Shown: positions 15,946 through 25,530, counted from the first letter of the stretch. The stretch: DNA of 57,946 nucleotides from UBA1227 sp964539045 (GCA_964539045.1 CAZIHW010000033.1:1-57946); one strand, 5' to 3'. The notes: generated from the letters alone by a model not told the origin. Made by a program: numbers and translations.

Positions 15946-17313
15946 ATGTCCGAATCAGTTTCAACACAAAATTTACTTGATAAAACCCCCGTATATAGCC
16001 TGGTACTCAAACTCGGTATACCCGCTATGTTGGGACAGTTCTTTAACATACTCTACAGCATTGTCGACCGTATATTTGTAGGCCATATTGCAGGAACGGG
16101 GGAAATCTCCCTTGCCGGTATCGGTATATGTGCCCCCGCACTGACTGCAGTTTCCGCCTTTGCATATATGATCGGTATCGGCGGGGCCGCAAGCATGAGC
16201 ATCAGCCTGGGAGAAAAAAATCATCAACGGGCAAAAGATATTTTAGGAAATGCTGTTTTCCTGACTTTAATTGTATCGGCAGCAGTCACGGCACTATTGC
16301 TTTTTATCAGGGAACCATTGTTGTATTTGCTGGGTTGCAGCAGAGCAATGTACCCCTATGCAGAGACCTATTTTACTATCTACATATGCGGCACAGTTGT
16401 ATCGCTGCTTGGTGTCGCTTTAAATCAATTTCTCATGGCGCAGGGGTTTGCCAGACAGGGAATGATATCGGTAGTTATAGGCGCAGTTGTTAATTTGATT
16501 CTTGATCCCGTGTTAATCTTTGTTTGCAACATGGGCGTAGCCGGAGCGGCTGCCGCTACTGTTATCGCCCAATTTCTGATGGCCGCTTATGTAGTATACC
16601 AACTCAGCAAAGAAGAAGTTCCGATACGCTTCCGTATTTGCAAACCGCAGAAAGCTCTGTGCAATCGAATCTTGTCTATCGGTTCAATGTCTTTTTTGAT
16701 AACCATACTGGATAATCTTATTATCATATTGCTCAATATTGTGATTCGTAAGTATGGAGGAGATATCCTGGGTGACCGACTTATCATATGTGCTACTGTT
16801 GTACAAAGCTTTTTGACTATTGTATTCTGTCCCGCTCAGGGAGTCACAACAGGGTGCGGTACAATTTTCAGTTACAACTACGGGGCAAAAAGATATAAAA
16901 AAATACGCCAGGCGTTTATCGGCGTATTTTTACTGTGCGGATTATATATCGGTATTTTGCAAATAGCCGTACAGATTTTTCCCGGAGTGTTTGCAAGTCT
17001 GTTTTTACAAAACGGCGATTTGATAACCCAAGCTTCAGCTTGTCTGCGGATGTACACATTGGCCCTGGTCGGGGTAGCAGTACAGTATGCGTTAGTCGAC
17101 GGCCTTACGGCAATGGGAAAAATAAAGTTCGCTTTCCCATTGTCTATTTTCCGTAAACTCGTATACATAGTATGCCTATTTGTCATACCGATGGTTTCGG
17201 ATATCAGACATGTGTTCTATGCGGGAGCCATATCCGACTTAATCGGAGCGACTTTCAGTATAGTGGTATTTTTAGCAGTCCTTAATCCTAAATTGGAAAA
17301 AGAATTAAAATAA
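15946..17313 (+). CDS. MATE family efflux transporter
   Basis: 455 aa with about twelve transmembrane segments. The N-terminal MATE signature is LVLKLGIPAMLGQFFNILYS, with IVDRIFVGHI and an internal second half beginning near residue 240. The family exports cationic drugs or metabolites using a Na+ or H+ gradient. The sequence is typical of the DinF/NorM-like clostridial group. AAGGAAAG lies before the ATG, and it is 20 bases downstream of the ferredoxin gene, so it may be co-transcribed. The transported substrate is unknown. Confidence 0.88.
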   Translation: MSESVSTQNLLDKTPVYSLVLKLGIPAMLGQFFNILYSIVDRIFVGHIAGTGEISLAGIGICAPALTAVSAFAYMIGIGGAASMSISLGEKNHQRAKDILGNAVFLTLIVSAAVTALLLFIREPLLYLLGCSRAMYPYAETYFTIYICGTVVSLLGVALNQFLMAQGFARQGMISVVIGAVVNLILDPVLIFVCNMGVAGAAAATVIAQFLMAAYVVYQLSKEEVPIRFRICKPQKALCNRILSIGSMSFLITILDNLIIILLNIVIRKYGGDILGDRLIICATVVQSFLTIVFCPAQGVTTGCGTIFSYNYGAKRYKKIRQAFIGVFLLCGLYIGILQIAVQIFPGVFASLFLQNGDLITQASACLRMYTLALVGVAVQYALVDGLTAMGKIKFAFPLSIFRKLVYIVCLFVIPMVSDIRHVFYAGAISDLIGATFSIVVFLAVLNPKLEKELK

Positions 17314-17346
17314 GCTTAAGGTGTAACGCCTTAAGCTTATTTTTTG
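17309..17346 (+). terminator. Intrinsic terminator after the MATE gene (bidirectional)
   Basis: A 13-bp perfect stem (17309-17321 with 17329-17341) followed by Ts. It overlaps the MATE stop codon and also suits the convergent AlkD-like gene. Confidence 0.85.
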
Positions 17347-17354
17347 CCTTGATT

Positions 17355-18023
17355 TTATTTTTTTAATGTTCTGAGATATTGCTTTTGCTCAGGTGTAACC
17401 CTATAGCTCTCACAGGCCTTTTGAATACTTTTGTTATGTACCCATGTACTAAGCACATTATTTTCAAAATAGACAATGGTATCATCCCACTGCTTTGCAA
17501 GGGCGGTAGCAAAAAACCAAGCTATTGCCATTTGTATATAATACTCATCCGAGTTTATCCCTGCCGGAATTTCCAGATATTCCGGCTTAAAATCTTCATC
17601 AAGGAAATAACGCATAAGCATCACAATACCGAATCTGCATTTGTAAATTTCGTCAGAACCGGACCATTCATATATCTTCTCAAGCAATTCCTTCTTATGC
17701 TTTTTAAAAACTTTAGGGGACATTATATCGCAGACAGCCCAATTGTCTACGTACGGCAGAAACCTATCCACCTCTCGTATACACAAGTCGTAGTCTTTTA
17801 TATCGGATATAAGCAACCCGTGCAGCATATTCTCATCATAATAATCATGTGGCAGGTCTTCGATAAATCTCTGTGCCTCTTCAGTACCGGCATATTTTTT
17901 GGCCAGGCTTCTCGCAAGCGGAACTCTCACACCTATTATCTTTTCCCTCGGAACAGTGGGTGTAAGTTTGCCTTGAAAATCAGCATACTTTTCGTCTTTT
18001 AATTCGAGCAATTTATCTAACAT
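17355..18023 (-). CDS. DNA alkylation repair protein, AlkD-like
   Basis: 222 aa from the ATG at 18023, chosen because GAGGGG sits eight bases upstream; an earlier GTG at 18032 would overlap that site. All-helical HEAT-repeat sequence with the family pattern VRVPLARSLAKKY, YDENMLHGLLI and DNWAVCDIMSP (the Asp-Trp motif near the lesion-binding cleft). SDEYYIQMAIAWFFATAL and WVHNKSIQKACES follow. AlkD-type glycosylases remove cationic N3/N7-alkylpurines without base flipping. It is convergent to the MATE gene and downstream of feoB with a repeat between. Confidence 0.85.
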   Translation of the reverse strand: MLDKLLELKDEKYADFQGKLTPTVPREKIIGVRVPLARSLAKKYAGTEEAQRFIEDLPHDYYDENMLHGLLISDIKDYDLCIREVDRFLPYVDNWAVCDIMSPKVFKKHKKELLEKIYEWSGSDEIYKCRFGIVMLMRYFLDEDFKPEYLEIPAGINSDEYYIQMAIAWFFATALAKQWDDTIVYFENNVLSTWVHNKSIQKACESYRVTPEQKQYLRTLKK

Positions 18024-18096
18024 CCATGTCACCCCTCACATTAGCCTGTATCTTATATTATCCATTAAAGGCTTCTTAAGGTCAACATGATAATCG

Positions 18097-18116
18097 CAAA
18101 TTTGAGCCGTCAGGCT
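18097..18116 (-). repeat. Solo copy of the AGCCTGACGGC-N-CAAATTTG repeat
   Basis: On the minus strand it reads AGCCTGACGGC-T-CAAATTTG. This matches the terminal repeat of the element at 25531-25802 except at the one variable base. It sits just after the feoB stop codon. Confidence 0.7.
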
Positions 18117-18119
18117 TTA

Positions 18120-20264
18120 TCATACAAACAGTCGCATTATGGATGCTGTGAATATGCACATCAAAACACCTATTGCAGTAGGTATAACAGCCGCCATGGC
18201 AGTCCACTTGAGGCTTCCGGTCTCCTTCTTAACCGTAAGCAAAGTAGTAGAGCACGGCCAGTGCATCAACGAAAACAGCATCATACATACGGCAGTGGTA
18301 ATCGTCCATCCGTTATCAACAAAAAGCGCTTTCATGCTTTCAAGGTTTTCCATCTCTGTAAGGGTTCCTTGTGACATATATGCCATTATAATAATCGGCA
18401 CCACGATTTCATTTGCAGGAAATCCCAAAATGAAAGCTATGAGGATTACCCCGTCCAGTCCCATAAGCCTTGCAAACGGGTCGAGAAAGTCAGCGCATGC
18501 ATTAAGGATACTTACATTGCCGATTTTGACATTTGCCATGACCCATATAATTAGACCGGCAGGGGCGGCAACGCTCACAGCACGGCCGAGTACAAACAGC
18601 GTCCTATCAAAAATAGATCTTACTATAACCTTTCCTATCTGCGGTTTTCGATAAGGCGGAAGCTCCAGGGTAAAGAATGACGGAACTCCCTTCAGGATTG
18701 TTTTAGATAACAGAGCGGTAACGGCGAAAGTCATAAGCACGCCTATTAAGATCACTCCGGTAAGCAGCAATGCAGATGTTATTGAAGATACAATCCCTGT
18801 TGACGTTCCCACAAAGAACATGGTAAGGATAGCTATTAGTGTCGGGAATCTTCCATTGCACGGAACAAAGCTGTTTGTAAGTATAGCAAGCAAACGTTCC
18901 CTCGGGGAGTCAATTATTCTGCAACCGACAATACCGGCGGCATTACAACCAAAACCCATACACATAGTCAGTGCCTGCTTTCCGCATGCTTTGCAGCATT
19001 TAAACGGTTTATCCAGATTGTATGCCACCCTCGGCAAATATCCTACATCTTCAAGGAGCGTGAACAGAGGGAAAAATATAGCCATAGGCGGAAGCATTAC
19101 CGAAACCACCCAAGCCACTACCCTGTAAATGCCGAGGACAAAAACTCCGTGCACCCACTCCGGCGCCCCCACGGCATGAAACAATGCGCTCAGTTTATCC
19201 TGTAAACCAAACAATAAATCGGATAATAATCCGGACGGATAGTTTGCCCCGACGATGGTGAGCCAAAATATAATGACAAGCATACAAACCATTATCGGAT
19301 ATCCTGTCAGCCTGCTGGTCAGGAACTTATCGATTCTTCTGTCTGTACGGTTATACTCGTCAGTATTATAGCTTACCACTCCGTTGCAAATATCCTCCGC
19401 TGTGAAAACAAGGGAAGACACCACCATATCCTTAAGCTTATCTTTGTCTATGCCGGCTTCAAGCAACATCTTCCCTGCCCGCTCGACCGCGGATTGAAGG
19501 CCCTCATCTTTAAGGAAATCCTCTCCCATATACCCGTCTATTTCTCTCTTCAGGGATTCATCGCAATCTAAAAGTTTTAAGCTCAGCCATCTGCTGTTCA
19601 GTCTACCCCCGACCTTGTCAGATACATATCCGTCAATTATGGAAATAGCGTTTTCCAATACTTCCGGATAGCTGATTTTCAACGGCTCTATCACTTTAAG
19701 GCCGTCGGAAACCTCATCAAGTACATCGGTGAGATTATTCAAGCTCTTTTTCTTTTGCGCTACTATACCGACAACAGGTACCCTTAAACGCTCAGACAAC
19801 AGATTCAAATCTATATGTATTTGCTTTCTTTTAGCTTCGTCCATCATATTTATACAAACTATAACATTGTTAAACATCTCGGCGGTCTGCAAAACAAGAT
19901 TTAAATTGCGCTCAAGACAGGTTGCATCGCAAACCACAACCACCGCATCAGGTCCCCCGAAGCATATAAAATTTCGGGCAACCTCTTCTTCCGCAGAATG
20001 GGCCATTAAAGAATACGTTCCGGGTATATCTACCATAACGTACGAATGACTTTTGGTATCACAATAGCCCTGTGCGTTTGTAACCGTTTTTCCGGGCCAG
20101 TTACCGGTATGTTGGTTCATACCGGTAAGGCCGTTGAAAACAGTGCTTTTACCGACATTGGGGTTGCCGGCAAGGGCTATGACCTTATCCTCTTCGGATT
20201 GCTTCCGAATAACCAATCCGGAATCAACGGCCTTTATCCCTATCGAACTGTTTGTCAAACCCAT
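18120..20264 (-). CDS. feoB: Ferrous iron transport protein B
   Basis: 714 aa. The N-terminal G domain has GNPNVGKST (about residues 33-41), DIPGTYSL and the NxxD motif NMMDEA. A helical GDI-like spacer and two Gate-type membrane regions with about ten helices follow (GRFPTLIAILTMF, GFPANEIVVPIIIM). FeoB imports Fe2+ under anoxic conditions. Its start is 12 bases downstream of feoA, as in the standard operon. No FeoC gene is present. Confidence 0.95.
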   Translation of the reverse strand: MGLTNSSIGIKAVDSGLVIRKQSEEDKVIALAGNPNVGKSTVFNGLTGMNQHTGNWPGKTVTNAQGYCDTKSHSYVMVDIPGTYSLMAHSAEEEVARNFICFGGPDAVVVVCDATCLERNLNLVLQTAEMFNNVIVCINMMDEAKRKQIHIDLNLLSERLRVPVVGIVAQKKKSLNNLTDVLDEVSDGLKVIEPLKISYPEVLENAISIIDGYVSDKVGGRLNSRWLSLKLLDCDESLKREIDGYMGEDFLKDEGLQSAVERAGKMLLEAGIDKDKLKDMVVSSLVFTAEDICNGVVSYNTDEYNRTDRRIDKFLTSRLTGYPIMVCMLVIIFWLTIVGANYPSGLLSDLLFGLQDKLSALFHAVGAPEWVHGVFVLGIYRVVAWVVSVMLPPMAIFFPLFTLLEDVGYLPRVAYNLDKPFKCCKACGKQALTMCMGFGCNAAGIVGCRIIDSPRERLLAILTNSFVPCNGRFPTLIAILTMFFVGTSTGIVSSITSALLLTGVILIGVLMTFAVTALLSKTILKGVPSFFTLELPPYRKPQIGKVIVRSIFDRTLFVLGRAVSVAAPAGLIIWVMANVKIGNVSILNACADFLDPFARLMGLDGVILIAFILGFPANEIVVPIIIMAYMSQGTLTEMENLESMKALFVDNGWTITTAVCMMLFSLMHWPCSTTLLTVKKETGSLKWTAMAAVIPTAIGVLMCIFTASIMRLFV

Positions 20265-20276
20265 TTAACTGCCTCC

Positions 20277-20510
20277 TTAAGAGTTTATATATATGTTTCT
20301 GCAATCCTCAGAGCGGATGGCTATAACCGCTCCCCTAATCAAAAATGCAGAGGGATCACCGGACGGGCTTCTGCCGACACACTCAACATCTGTGTTTTCC
20401 ACAAGTCCTATGTCAAGCAATCTGCGTCGCATACTTCCGGTAGAATTTAATGAATGTATAACGGCGTGCTCGCCGGGCTCTATATTATTAAGTGTTAAGA
20501 AATGATTCAT
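20277..20510 (-). CDS. feoA: Ferrous iron transport protein A
   Basis: 77 aa, SH3-like FeoA domain: SMRRRLLDIGLVENTDVECVG is the conserved core, followed by GDPSAFLIRGAVIAIR. It is a cytoplasmic partner of FeoB that supports Fe2+ uptake. An AGGAGC ribosome site lies upstream. It is the first gene of the feo operon and is divergent from the T-box leader. I saw no clear DtxR-type operator in the 90 bases upstream. Confidence 0.92.
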   Translation of the reverse strand: MNHFLTLNNIEPGEHAVIHSLNSTGSMRRRLLDIGLVENTDVECVGRSPSGDPSAFLIRGAVIAIRSEDCRNIYINS

Positions 20511-20603
20511 ATCAATAGCTCCTATAATGCTTTCTAGTCTTATCTTATGAAGCAGGTGCTATATTGTGACATGGTTATACTGTGAGTTGGTACAAAACAA
20601 ATA

Positions 20604-20633
20604 TTGACAACCTTCGAAAATCTGTGATATATT
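20604..20633 (+). promoter_or_regulatory. Promoter of the T-box/symporter transcript
   Basis: TTGACA (20604-20609), an 18-base spacer and TATATT (20628-20633). The start is expected near 20640, just ahead of the T-box stem I. Confidence 0.65.
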
Positions 20634-20654
20634 TTTATAGACATTTTCATATTA

Positions 20655-20915
20655 AATGCTATGACGAAAACAAGTACGTATTTTGCGGCTTTTACAGAGA
20701 GGTGCCGGTTGATGCAAGGCACTAAAAGCGACTATACCGAATACCTTTCCGAGCAGCGTGTTGAACTTACAGTAGGCACAGCCGGGAGCACCCGTTACAG
20801 TGCAATGGCTTGTTAGAGCCAGATGAGGCCGTATCCGTAAGGCTACGGTAAAATGAGGTGGTACCACGGATTTTTCCGTCCTCTGCAAATATTTGCGGAG
20901 GACGGTTTTTGTTTT
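20655..20915 (+). promoter_or_regulatory. T-box leader, tyrosine specific (specifier UAC)
   Basis: All landmark parts are visible. Stem I has the loop-E halves AAGTA (20672 region) and GAA, with specifier TAC directly after GAA (20739-20744 region, GAATACC). The AGAGAG / GGTTGATGCAA distal loop lies near 20696-20718, and stem III is CCGTA/TACGG. The T-box GAGGTGGTACCACGG is at about 20855-20869, followed by a terminator hairpin (20876-20905). The base after TGG in the bulge is T, matching discriminator A of tRNA-Tyr. Uncharged tRNA-Tyr would stabilise the antiterminator and turn on the downstream symporter. Confidence 0.88.
20876..20915 (+). terminator. Conditional terminator of the T-box
   Basis: CCGTCCTC (20876-20883) pairs with GAGGACGG (20898-20905), with an additional inner GCAAAT/ATTTGC pairing, then TTTTTGTTTT. 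The 5' arm competes with the antiterminator. Confidence 0.85.
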
Positions 20916-21002
20916 CTCTGCTGAAGGGAGAGAGATAACAGCACATATTTAGATGGATTTGTATATCGACTATATAGAACATAAAAAGAAAGAAGGATTA
21001 AA

Positions 21003-22583
21003 ATGGTTTTGTACATCTGTATGCTTTTAGTTTTCTTTGCAATAATTATAAGCGTAGGTATTTATTCCAGAAAAAATGCTACTGATGTAAACGGTTTCGT
21101 CCTGGGAGGACGCGCAGTAGGCCCTTGGCTCACTGCTTTTGCATTCGGAACATCATACTTTTCAGCAGTTGTATTTGTAGGATACGCAGGTCAATTCGGT
21201 TGGAGATTCGGTATGGCATCTACCTGGGTAGGTCTCGGTAATGCTTTCATCGGCTCGCTCCTTGCTTGGGTTATTCTGGGCAGAAGAACACGTATCATGT
21301 CACAGCACCTTGATTCCAAGACTATGCCCGACTTCTTCGGATTAAGATTTAAGTCAAAGGCGTTAAAATTGGTAGCATCAGCTATCGTCTTCATATTCTT
21401 AATTCCGTACACCGCTTCCCTTTTCAACGGATTATCCAGACTGTTCACAATGGCATTCCCATCTGTTGACTACTCATGGTGTGTTATCATAATGGCGGCT
21501 CTCACCGCGGTTTATGTTATTGTGGGAGGATACATGGCAACAGCCATCAACGACTTTATTCAGGGCATTATAATGCTCATCGGTATCGTTGCTGTTATTG
21601 TTGCTGTTTTGGCAGAACAAGGCGGTCTCATGAGCGCTATGGAAAAGCTGTCACAGGTTCCGTCCGGCGGCGCTATGCAGGGCGCTTATACATCTTTCCT
21701 CGGAGCAGACCCGCTCTTCCTGCTTTTCGTTGTTATCCTCACATCACTCGGAACATGGGGACTTCCGCAAATGGTAGGAAAATTCTATGCTATAAAGGAC
21801 GAGTCTTCCATCAAAAAGGGAACCATCATATCAACCTTATTTGCCATAGTAGTATCCGGCGGATGTTATTTCCTCGGTGGCTTCGGCAGACTCTTCGGCG
21901 ATGTAATCGAATACCAGCCGGATGGCGTTACACCGGTATTTGACAGTATCATCCCCTCAATGCTGAGTACCCTTTCTCCATTCCTCATCGGAATAGTATT
22001 GGTACTTGTTCTTTCAGCATCCATGTCTACACTCTCATCACTGGTTCTTGCATCATCATCCACCATTACCCTTGACTTCATAGCTCCGCTCATGAAAAAG
22101 GAATTGGACGAAAAGAAAAAGATGAACTGCATGAAAGTATTTATAGGATTCTTTATCATCCTTTCATCTGTTATCGCTATATATCAGGCAAAATCAAATG
22201 TTGTATTTATAGCTCAACTCATGGGTGTTTCATGGGGTGCTCTCGCAGGAGCTTTCCTTGCCCCATTCCTCTATGGACTGTTCTGGAAGAAGACGACAAA
22301 GACTGCCTGCTGGGTAAGCTTCGCATTTGGCGTTACTCTTTCGATAGTACAGCTTATTAAGAGTCTTACAGGATTTACATTCGGCGTTGAGTTCCTCGAT
22401 TCTGTTCTCTTCAAGACCTCTATACACTCAGGCGCTTTTGCCATGATGATAGGTCTTGTGATCGTTCCTCTTGTATCCCTCATAACGAAGAAAATGGATT
22501 CAAAAGAAGTGGACGAAATGTTCTCTTGCTATGACGAAAAGATAACCGTCACCGTAAGGGATTCGCTCGGAAAAGAGGCATAA
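21003..22583 (+). CDS. Sodium:solute symporter family protein, predicted tyrosine uptake
   Basis: 526 aa with 13 or so membrane helices of the SSS fold: GFVLGGRAVGPWLTAFAFG (~29-47), YFSAVVFVGYAGQFGW, GGYMATAINDFIQGIIML and a C-terminal STLSSLVLASSSTI. The family couples Na+ influx to uptake of proline, pantothenate, sugars or other solutes, so homology alone does not fix the substrate. The tyrosine T-box directly upstream makes tyrosine, or a precursor or peptide supplying it, the likely cargo. The gene is monocistronic, with AAGGA before the ATG and a strong terminator after. Confidence 0.88.
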   Translation: MVLYICMLLVFFAIIISVGIYSRKNATDVNGFVLGGRAVGPWLTAFAFGTSYFSAVVFVGYAGQFGWRFGMASTWVGLGNAFIGSLLAWVILGRRTRIMSQHLDSKTMPDFFGLRFKSKALKLVASAIVFIFLIPYTASLFNGLSRLFTMAFPSVDYSWCVIIMAALTAVYVIVGGYMATAINDFIQGIIMLIGIVAVIVAVLAEQGGLMSAMEKLSQVPSGGAMQGAYTSFLGADPLFLLFVVILTSLGTWGLPQMVGKFYAIKDESSIKKGTIISTLFAIVVSGGCYFLGGFGRLFGDVIEYQPDGVTPVFDSIIPSMLSTLSPFLIGIVLVLVLSASMSTLSSLVLASSSTITLDFIAPLMKKELDEKKKMNCMKVFIGFFIILSSVIAIYQAKSNVVFIAQLMGVSWGALAGAFLAPFLYGLFWKKTTKTACWVSFAFGVTLSIVQLIKSLTGFTFGVEFLDSVLFKTSIHSGAFAMMIGLVIVPLVSLITKKMDSKEVDEMFSCYDEKITVTVRDSLGKEA

Positions 22584-22590
22584 AAAACAC

Positions 22591-22623
22591 AGCCCCTCGA
22601 TTAAGTTCGAGGGGCTTTTCTCT
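22591..22623 (+). terminator. Intrinsic terminator after the symporter
   Basis: AGCCCCTCGA (22591-22600) pairs with 22607-22616, followed by TTTTCTCTT. Confidence 0.85.
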
Positions 22624-22698
22624 TAGCCTGACGGCTAACTTCACTTCCCAAAATCAAAATATTTTCAGTTTTGGGAAACGAGATCCGCACATGCGGAT
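22623..22698. repeat. Repeat copy and two further hairpins between convergent genes
   Basis: TTAGCC-TGAC-GGCTAA (22623-22638) is a small hairpin and a copy of the AGCCTGACGGC family. A 9-bp stem TTCCCAAAA (22645-22653 with 22669-22677) follows. Then ATCCGCA-CA-TGCGGAT (22683-22698) reaches the galM stop codon. The last two may end the galM transcript. Confidence 0.55.
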
Positions 22699-23714
22699 TA
22701 TTTTATTTTGTAAATGGTATTGTGCCTGTATAACTCACCCGGACTTAGTATTACATTACCGAAATCCGGATTGTGAATTGCATCGGGCAGCAGCTGTGCC
22801 TCAAGGCACACACCCATGTACTTTTCCGGGAGTTGATTGCCCGTATACAATACAAAGCAAGGATAATCTGTCTGCATCTCCAGGCAAATACCGTTCTGCG
22901 GATTGGAAAGTGTGGCAAGGTTTAGACCTTTACACTTGCCAAAAACCAAAGCGTGATCATACCCATTTGATGCTATGATATGTTGACTATCATTAGATAA
23001 CATACCCTTTGAGAAATCGTGACCTTCAGAAAAGTCAAAGTCGGTTCCTTTAGTGGGCACAAGTCTTCCCGTAGGTATTAAATCGTCTTTAAGTTCCACA
23101 TAGAGGGGAACATCAGCTTTAAGTATGTGGTTACAAACGGTATCCTTACAACCTGAGAGATTAAAGTATGAATGATTGGTCAAGTTTAATACTGTTTTTC
23201 TGTCCGTTTCGGCCTCGTACAAAATGGACAGCTCGTTATCATCATTCAGACTGTAGGTAACACAAAGTGCTACATTGCCGGGATAACCATTGCTCATATC
23301 GGGGCTGAGATAGTTGAACCTTATACCCGCTTCACTTCCCCATCCTACAAATTCAGCATCCCAAAGCGAGGTGCTGAATTCCGAGTTCCCGTGCAAATGG
23401 TTGCATCCCTCATTTTGGGGAAGCTTATACGATACACTATCCAGCTCAAACTCGCTGTTTCGTATCCTCCCGGCTACTCTTCCGACAATCGCACCAAAAT
23501 ACGGAGAACGGGTTAAGTAATCCTCAAAGTTGTCAAATCCTAGCACCAAATTTACGGCGTTGCCGGAATTATCATATGCTGTAAAATCCGTTATAACACA
23601 ACCATAGTTTATAGCGGAGAAACTTATACCGTTATTATTTTCAACTGTATATTTGAATACATCCCTGCCGTTTAATTGCCCAAACAGCTTTTTGTCAGTT
23701 TTCATATACGCCAC
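22698..23714 (-). CDS. galM: Aldose 1-epimerase (galactose mutarotase)
   Basis: 338 aa, beta-sandwich GalM family. Recognisable pieces are YGCVITDFTAYD near the N-terminus, NLVLGFDNFEDYL, the catalytic-His region NEGCNHLHGN (~95-104), LTNHSYFNLSG (~180) and the catalytic Glu region in GICLEMQTDYPC. It interconverts alpha and beta anomers of aldoses such as galactose and glucose. It lies 33 bases downstream of the GH13 alpha-glucosidase and probably shares its transcript, which makes functional sense because glycosidases release one anomer. Confidence 0.9.
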   Translation of the reverse strand: MAYMKTDKKLFGQLNGRDVFKYTVENNNGISFSAINYGCVITDFTAYDNSGNAVNLVLGFDNFEDYLTRSPYFGAIVGRVAGRIRNSEFELDSVSYKLPQNEGCNHLHGNSEFSTSLWDAEFVGWGSEAGIRFNYLSPDMSNGYPGNVALCVTYSLNDDNELSILYEAETDRKTVLNLTNHSYFNLSGCKDTVCNHILKADVPLYVELKDDLIPTGRLVPTKGTDFDFSEGHDFSKGMLSNDSQHIIASNGYDHALVFGKCKGLNLATLSNPQNGICLEMQTDYPCFVLYTGNQLPEKYMGVCLEAQLLPDAIHNPDFGNVILSPGELYRHNTIYKIK

Positions 23715-23746
23715 CCGTTTTTAAAAGGCCTATTCGCGCCGACAGC

Positions 23747-25447
23747 CTAATCGAAAAGCCACACTATAGACTCATAAGGTCTGAGTTTCACCTTGTCATC
23801 CTTGATTTTCGGCAAATCCTTGTAAGTGTGAATAAGCACATCATTGCCACTGAGTTCAAATCCATCAGGTGCCTTGAACACAAAAGGTTTGTCTGAAAAT
23901 GAGCAAACAACAAGAGCTCTTTTTCCCTCATAGTTTCTCTCATAGCAATAGATCTTCTTTGACCTATGGAAATGCTCCTTATAATCACCGTAAACTATTA
24001 TCGGATTTTCCTTTCTCACCCGCAAAAGTTTTCTGTAGTAATTAAGTATTGAATTTTCATCCTTTTCCTCAGCTTCAACATTTATTTCCTTATAGTTATC
24101 ATTAACTCCGAACCACGGCTTTGAAGTTGAAAATCCCGCGTACTTACCGGATGTCCATTGTACCGGCGTTCTGGCATTTTCACGGCTGGTTTTGTTGGCT
24201 ATCTTAAGATACATCTTCTCAGTAAATCCGATGCTTTTGAAAAGCCTATAGTTATTAAATGTCGCTACATCCTTAAAGTCGGAAATATTGTCGAGTTTAT
24301 TATTGAGCATTCCTATCTCCTGACCCTGATATATGAAAGGTGTTCCGCTCTGCATATATACCATAGTGGCCAGCATCTTACCGCTCTCTGTTCTGAACTT
24401 CTCGTTTCCGTAACGGCTTATTATGCGCGGATGATCATGGTTCTCTATGTAGAGAGCGTTCCATGCTTTTCCGTACAGGTTATTTTGCCATGAAGAAAAT
24501 GCCTTTTTCATCTTTCTGAGGCTGAACGGCAAATGCACGGTATCTGTCATAAAACAGTCCGCGTTCATATGCTCAAAATTTATCATCATGTCAAGAACCT
24601 TATTCTTGCCGCTTGTAAACTTTATGGCATCGGAGGAATTCGTCATAGGCGACTCTCCGACCGTAAAGTAGTCGTAGCCTTCCAGCGCTTTTCTGAACTG
24701 AGTAAGATACTCCATAAGATGGGGTCCTTGGTTATAGTGCTCAATACCTGCGGCTATCGGAAGCGGGAATCCGTTCGGCAAGCCCTCCTTCTTTGATATG
24801 AAGGTTATAACGTCCTCCCTAAAGCCGTCGACTCCCAAGTCCAGCCAGAATTTCATTATATCTATAACCTCTTGTCGTACCTTCGGGTTATCCATGTTTA
24901 AATCAGGTTGGCCCTTTGCAAATACATGAAGATAGTATTGGCCGCATTCCGGACAATACTCCCAGGCTCCGCCCTCGAACATGGACTTCCAATTGTTCGG
25001 AGGCAATTTACCGTCTTCGCCTTTTCCGTCTCTCCAAATATAATAATCGTGATACGGATTATCCTTGCTCTTCTTAGCCTCTTTAAACCAATAGTGTTCA
25101 ACGGAAGTATGATTCACTACCAGATCCATTATGATCTTCAAGCCGCGCCTGTGTGCCTCATTCAGTAGCTTTTTAAAGAGTTCCAGATCACCGAAGTCAG
25201 GATGTATGTCCTTATAGTCCGAAATATCATATCCATAATCTGCATTCGGCGACGGATAAATCGGGGAAAACCAAATACCATCAACCCCGAGACTCTCTAT
25301 ATAATCAAGCTTTTCCATTACGCCGTACAAGTCACCTATTCCGTCACCGTTTCCGTCTTTGAAGGAACGACACCATATTTGGTAAATAGACATATCTTTG
25401 TACCAGGAATTATCAACAGCCCTTACTTTTTTTCCGAATAACTTCAA
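23747..25447 (-). CDS. GH13 alpha-glucosidase (oligo-1,6-glucosidase-like)
   Basis: 566 aa from a TTG at 25447, preceded at normal distance by AAGGCGG; a longer frame with another TTG at 25483 exists. GH13 regions are in order: DLVVNHTS (I), GVDGFREDV with the nucleophile Asp (II), TVGES with the acid/base Glu (III) and ENHDHPR (IV). The N-terminal IYQIWCRSFKDGNGDGIGDL is typical of subfamilies acting on isomaltose, trehalose-6-phosphate or sucrose. No signal peptide, so intracellular. It is followed by galM, suggesting use of imported alpha-glucosides. No sugar transporter is adjacent. Confidence 0.88.
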   Translation of the reverse strand: MKLFGKKVRAVDNSWYKDMSIYQIWCRSFKDGNGDGIGDLYGVMEKLDYIESLGVDGIWFSPIYPSPNADYGYDISDYKDIHPDFGDLELFKKLLNEAHRRGLKIIMDLVVNHTSVEHYWFKEAKKSKDNPYHDYYIWRDGKGEDGKLPPNNWKSMFEGGAWEYCPECGQYYLHVFAKGQPDLNMDNPKVRQEVIDIMKFWLDLGVDGFREDVITFISKKEGLPNGFPLPIAAGIEHYNQGPHLMEYLTQFRKALEGYDYFTVGESPMTNSSDAIKFTSGKNKVLDMMINFEHMNADCFMTDTVHLPFSLRKMKKAFSSWQNNLYGKAWNALYIENHDHPRIISRYGNEKFRTESGKMLATMVYMQSGTPFIYQGQEIGMLNNKLDNISDFKDVATFNNYRLFKSIGFTEKMYLKIANKTSRENARTPVQWTSGKYAGFSTSKPWFGVNDNYKEINVEAEEKDENSILNYYRKLLRVRKENPIIVYGDYKEHFHRSKKIYCYERNYEGKRALVVCSFSDKPFVFKAPDGFELSGNDVLIHTYKDLPKIKDDKVKLRPYESIVWLFD

Positions 25448-25530
25448 AAAAACACCGCCTTCTTGAATAACTTCTTTGATCAAATAAATAACACGCTCTC
25501 TTACCGTAATATTATATCACAACAAGGCCT

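Noticed and set aside
20511..20603. DtxR-type operator upstream of feoA
   Set aside because: I scanned the 90 bases before feoA and found no convincing palindrome of the TTAGGTTAGCCTAACCTAA kind.
23730..23750. TTCGCGCCGACAGCCTAA at the end of the alpha-glucosidase gene as a repeat end
   Set aside because: It resembles the right end of the MITE-like element, but with too many mismatches in the diagnostic core to count.
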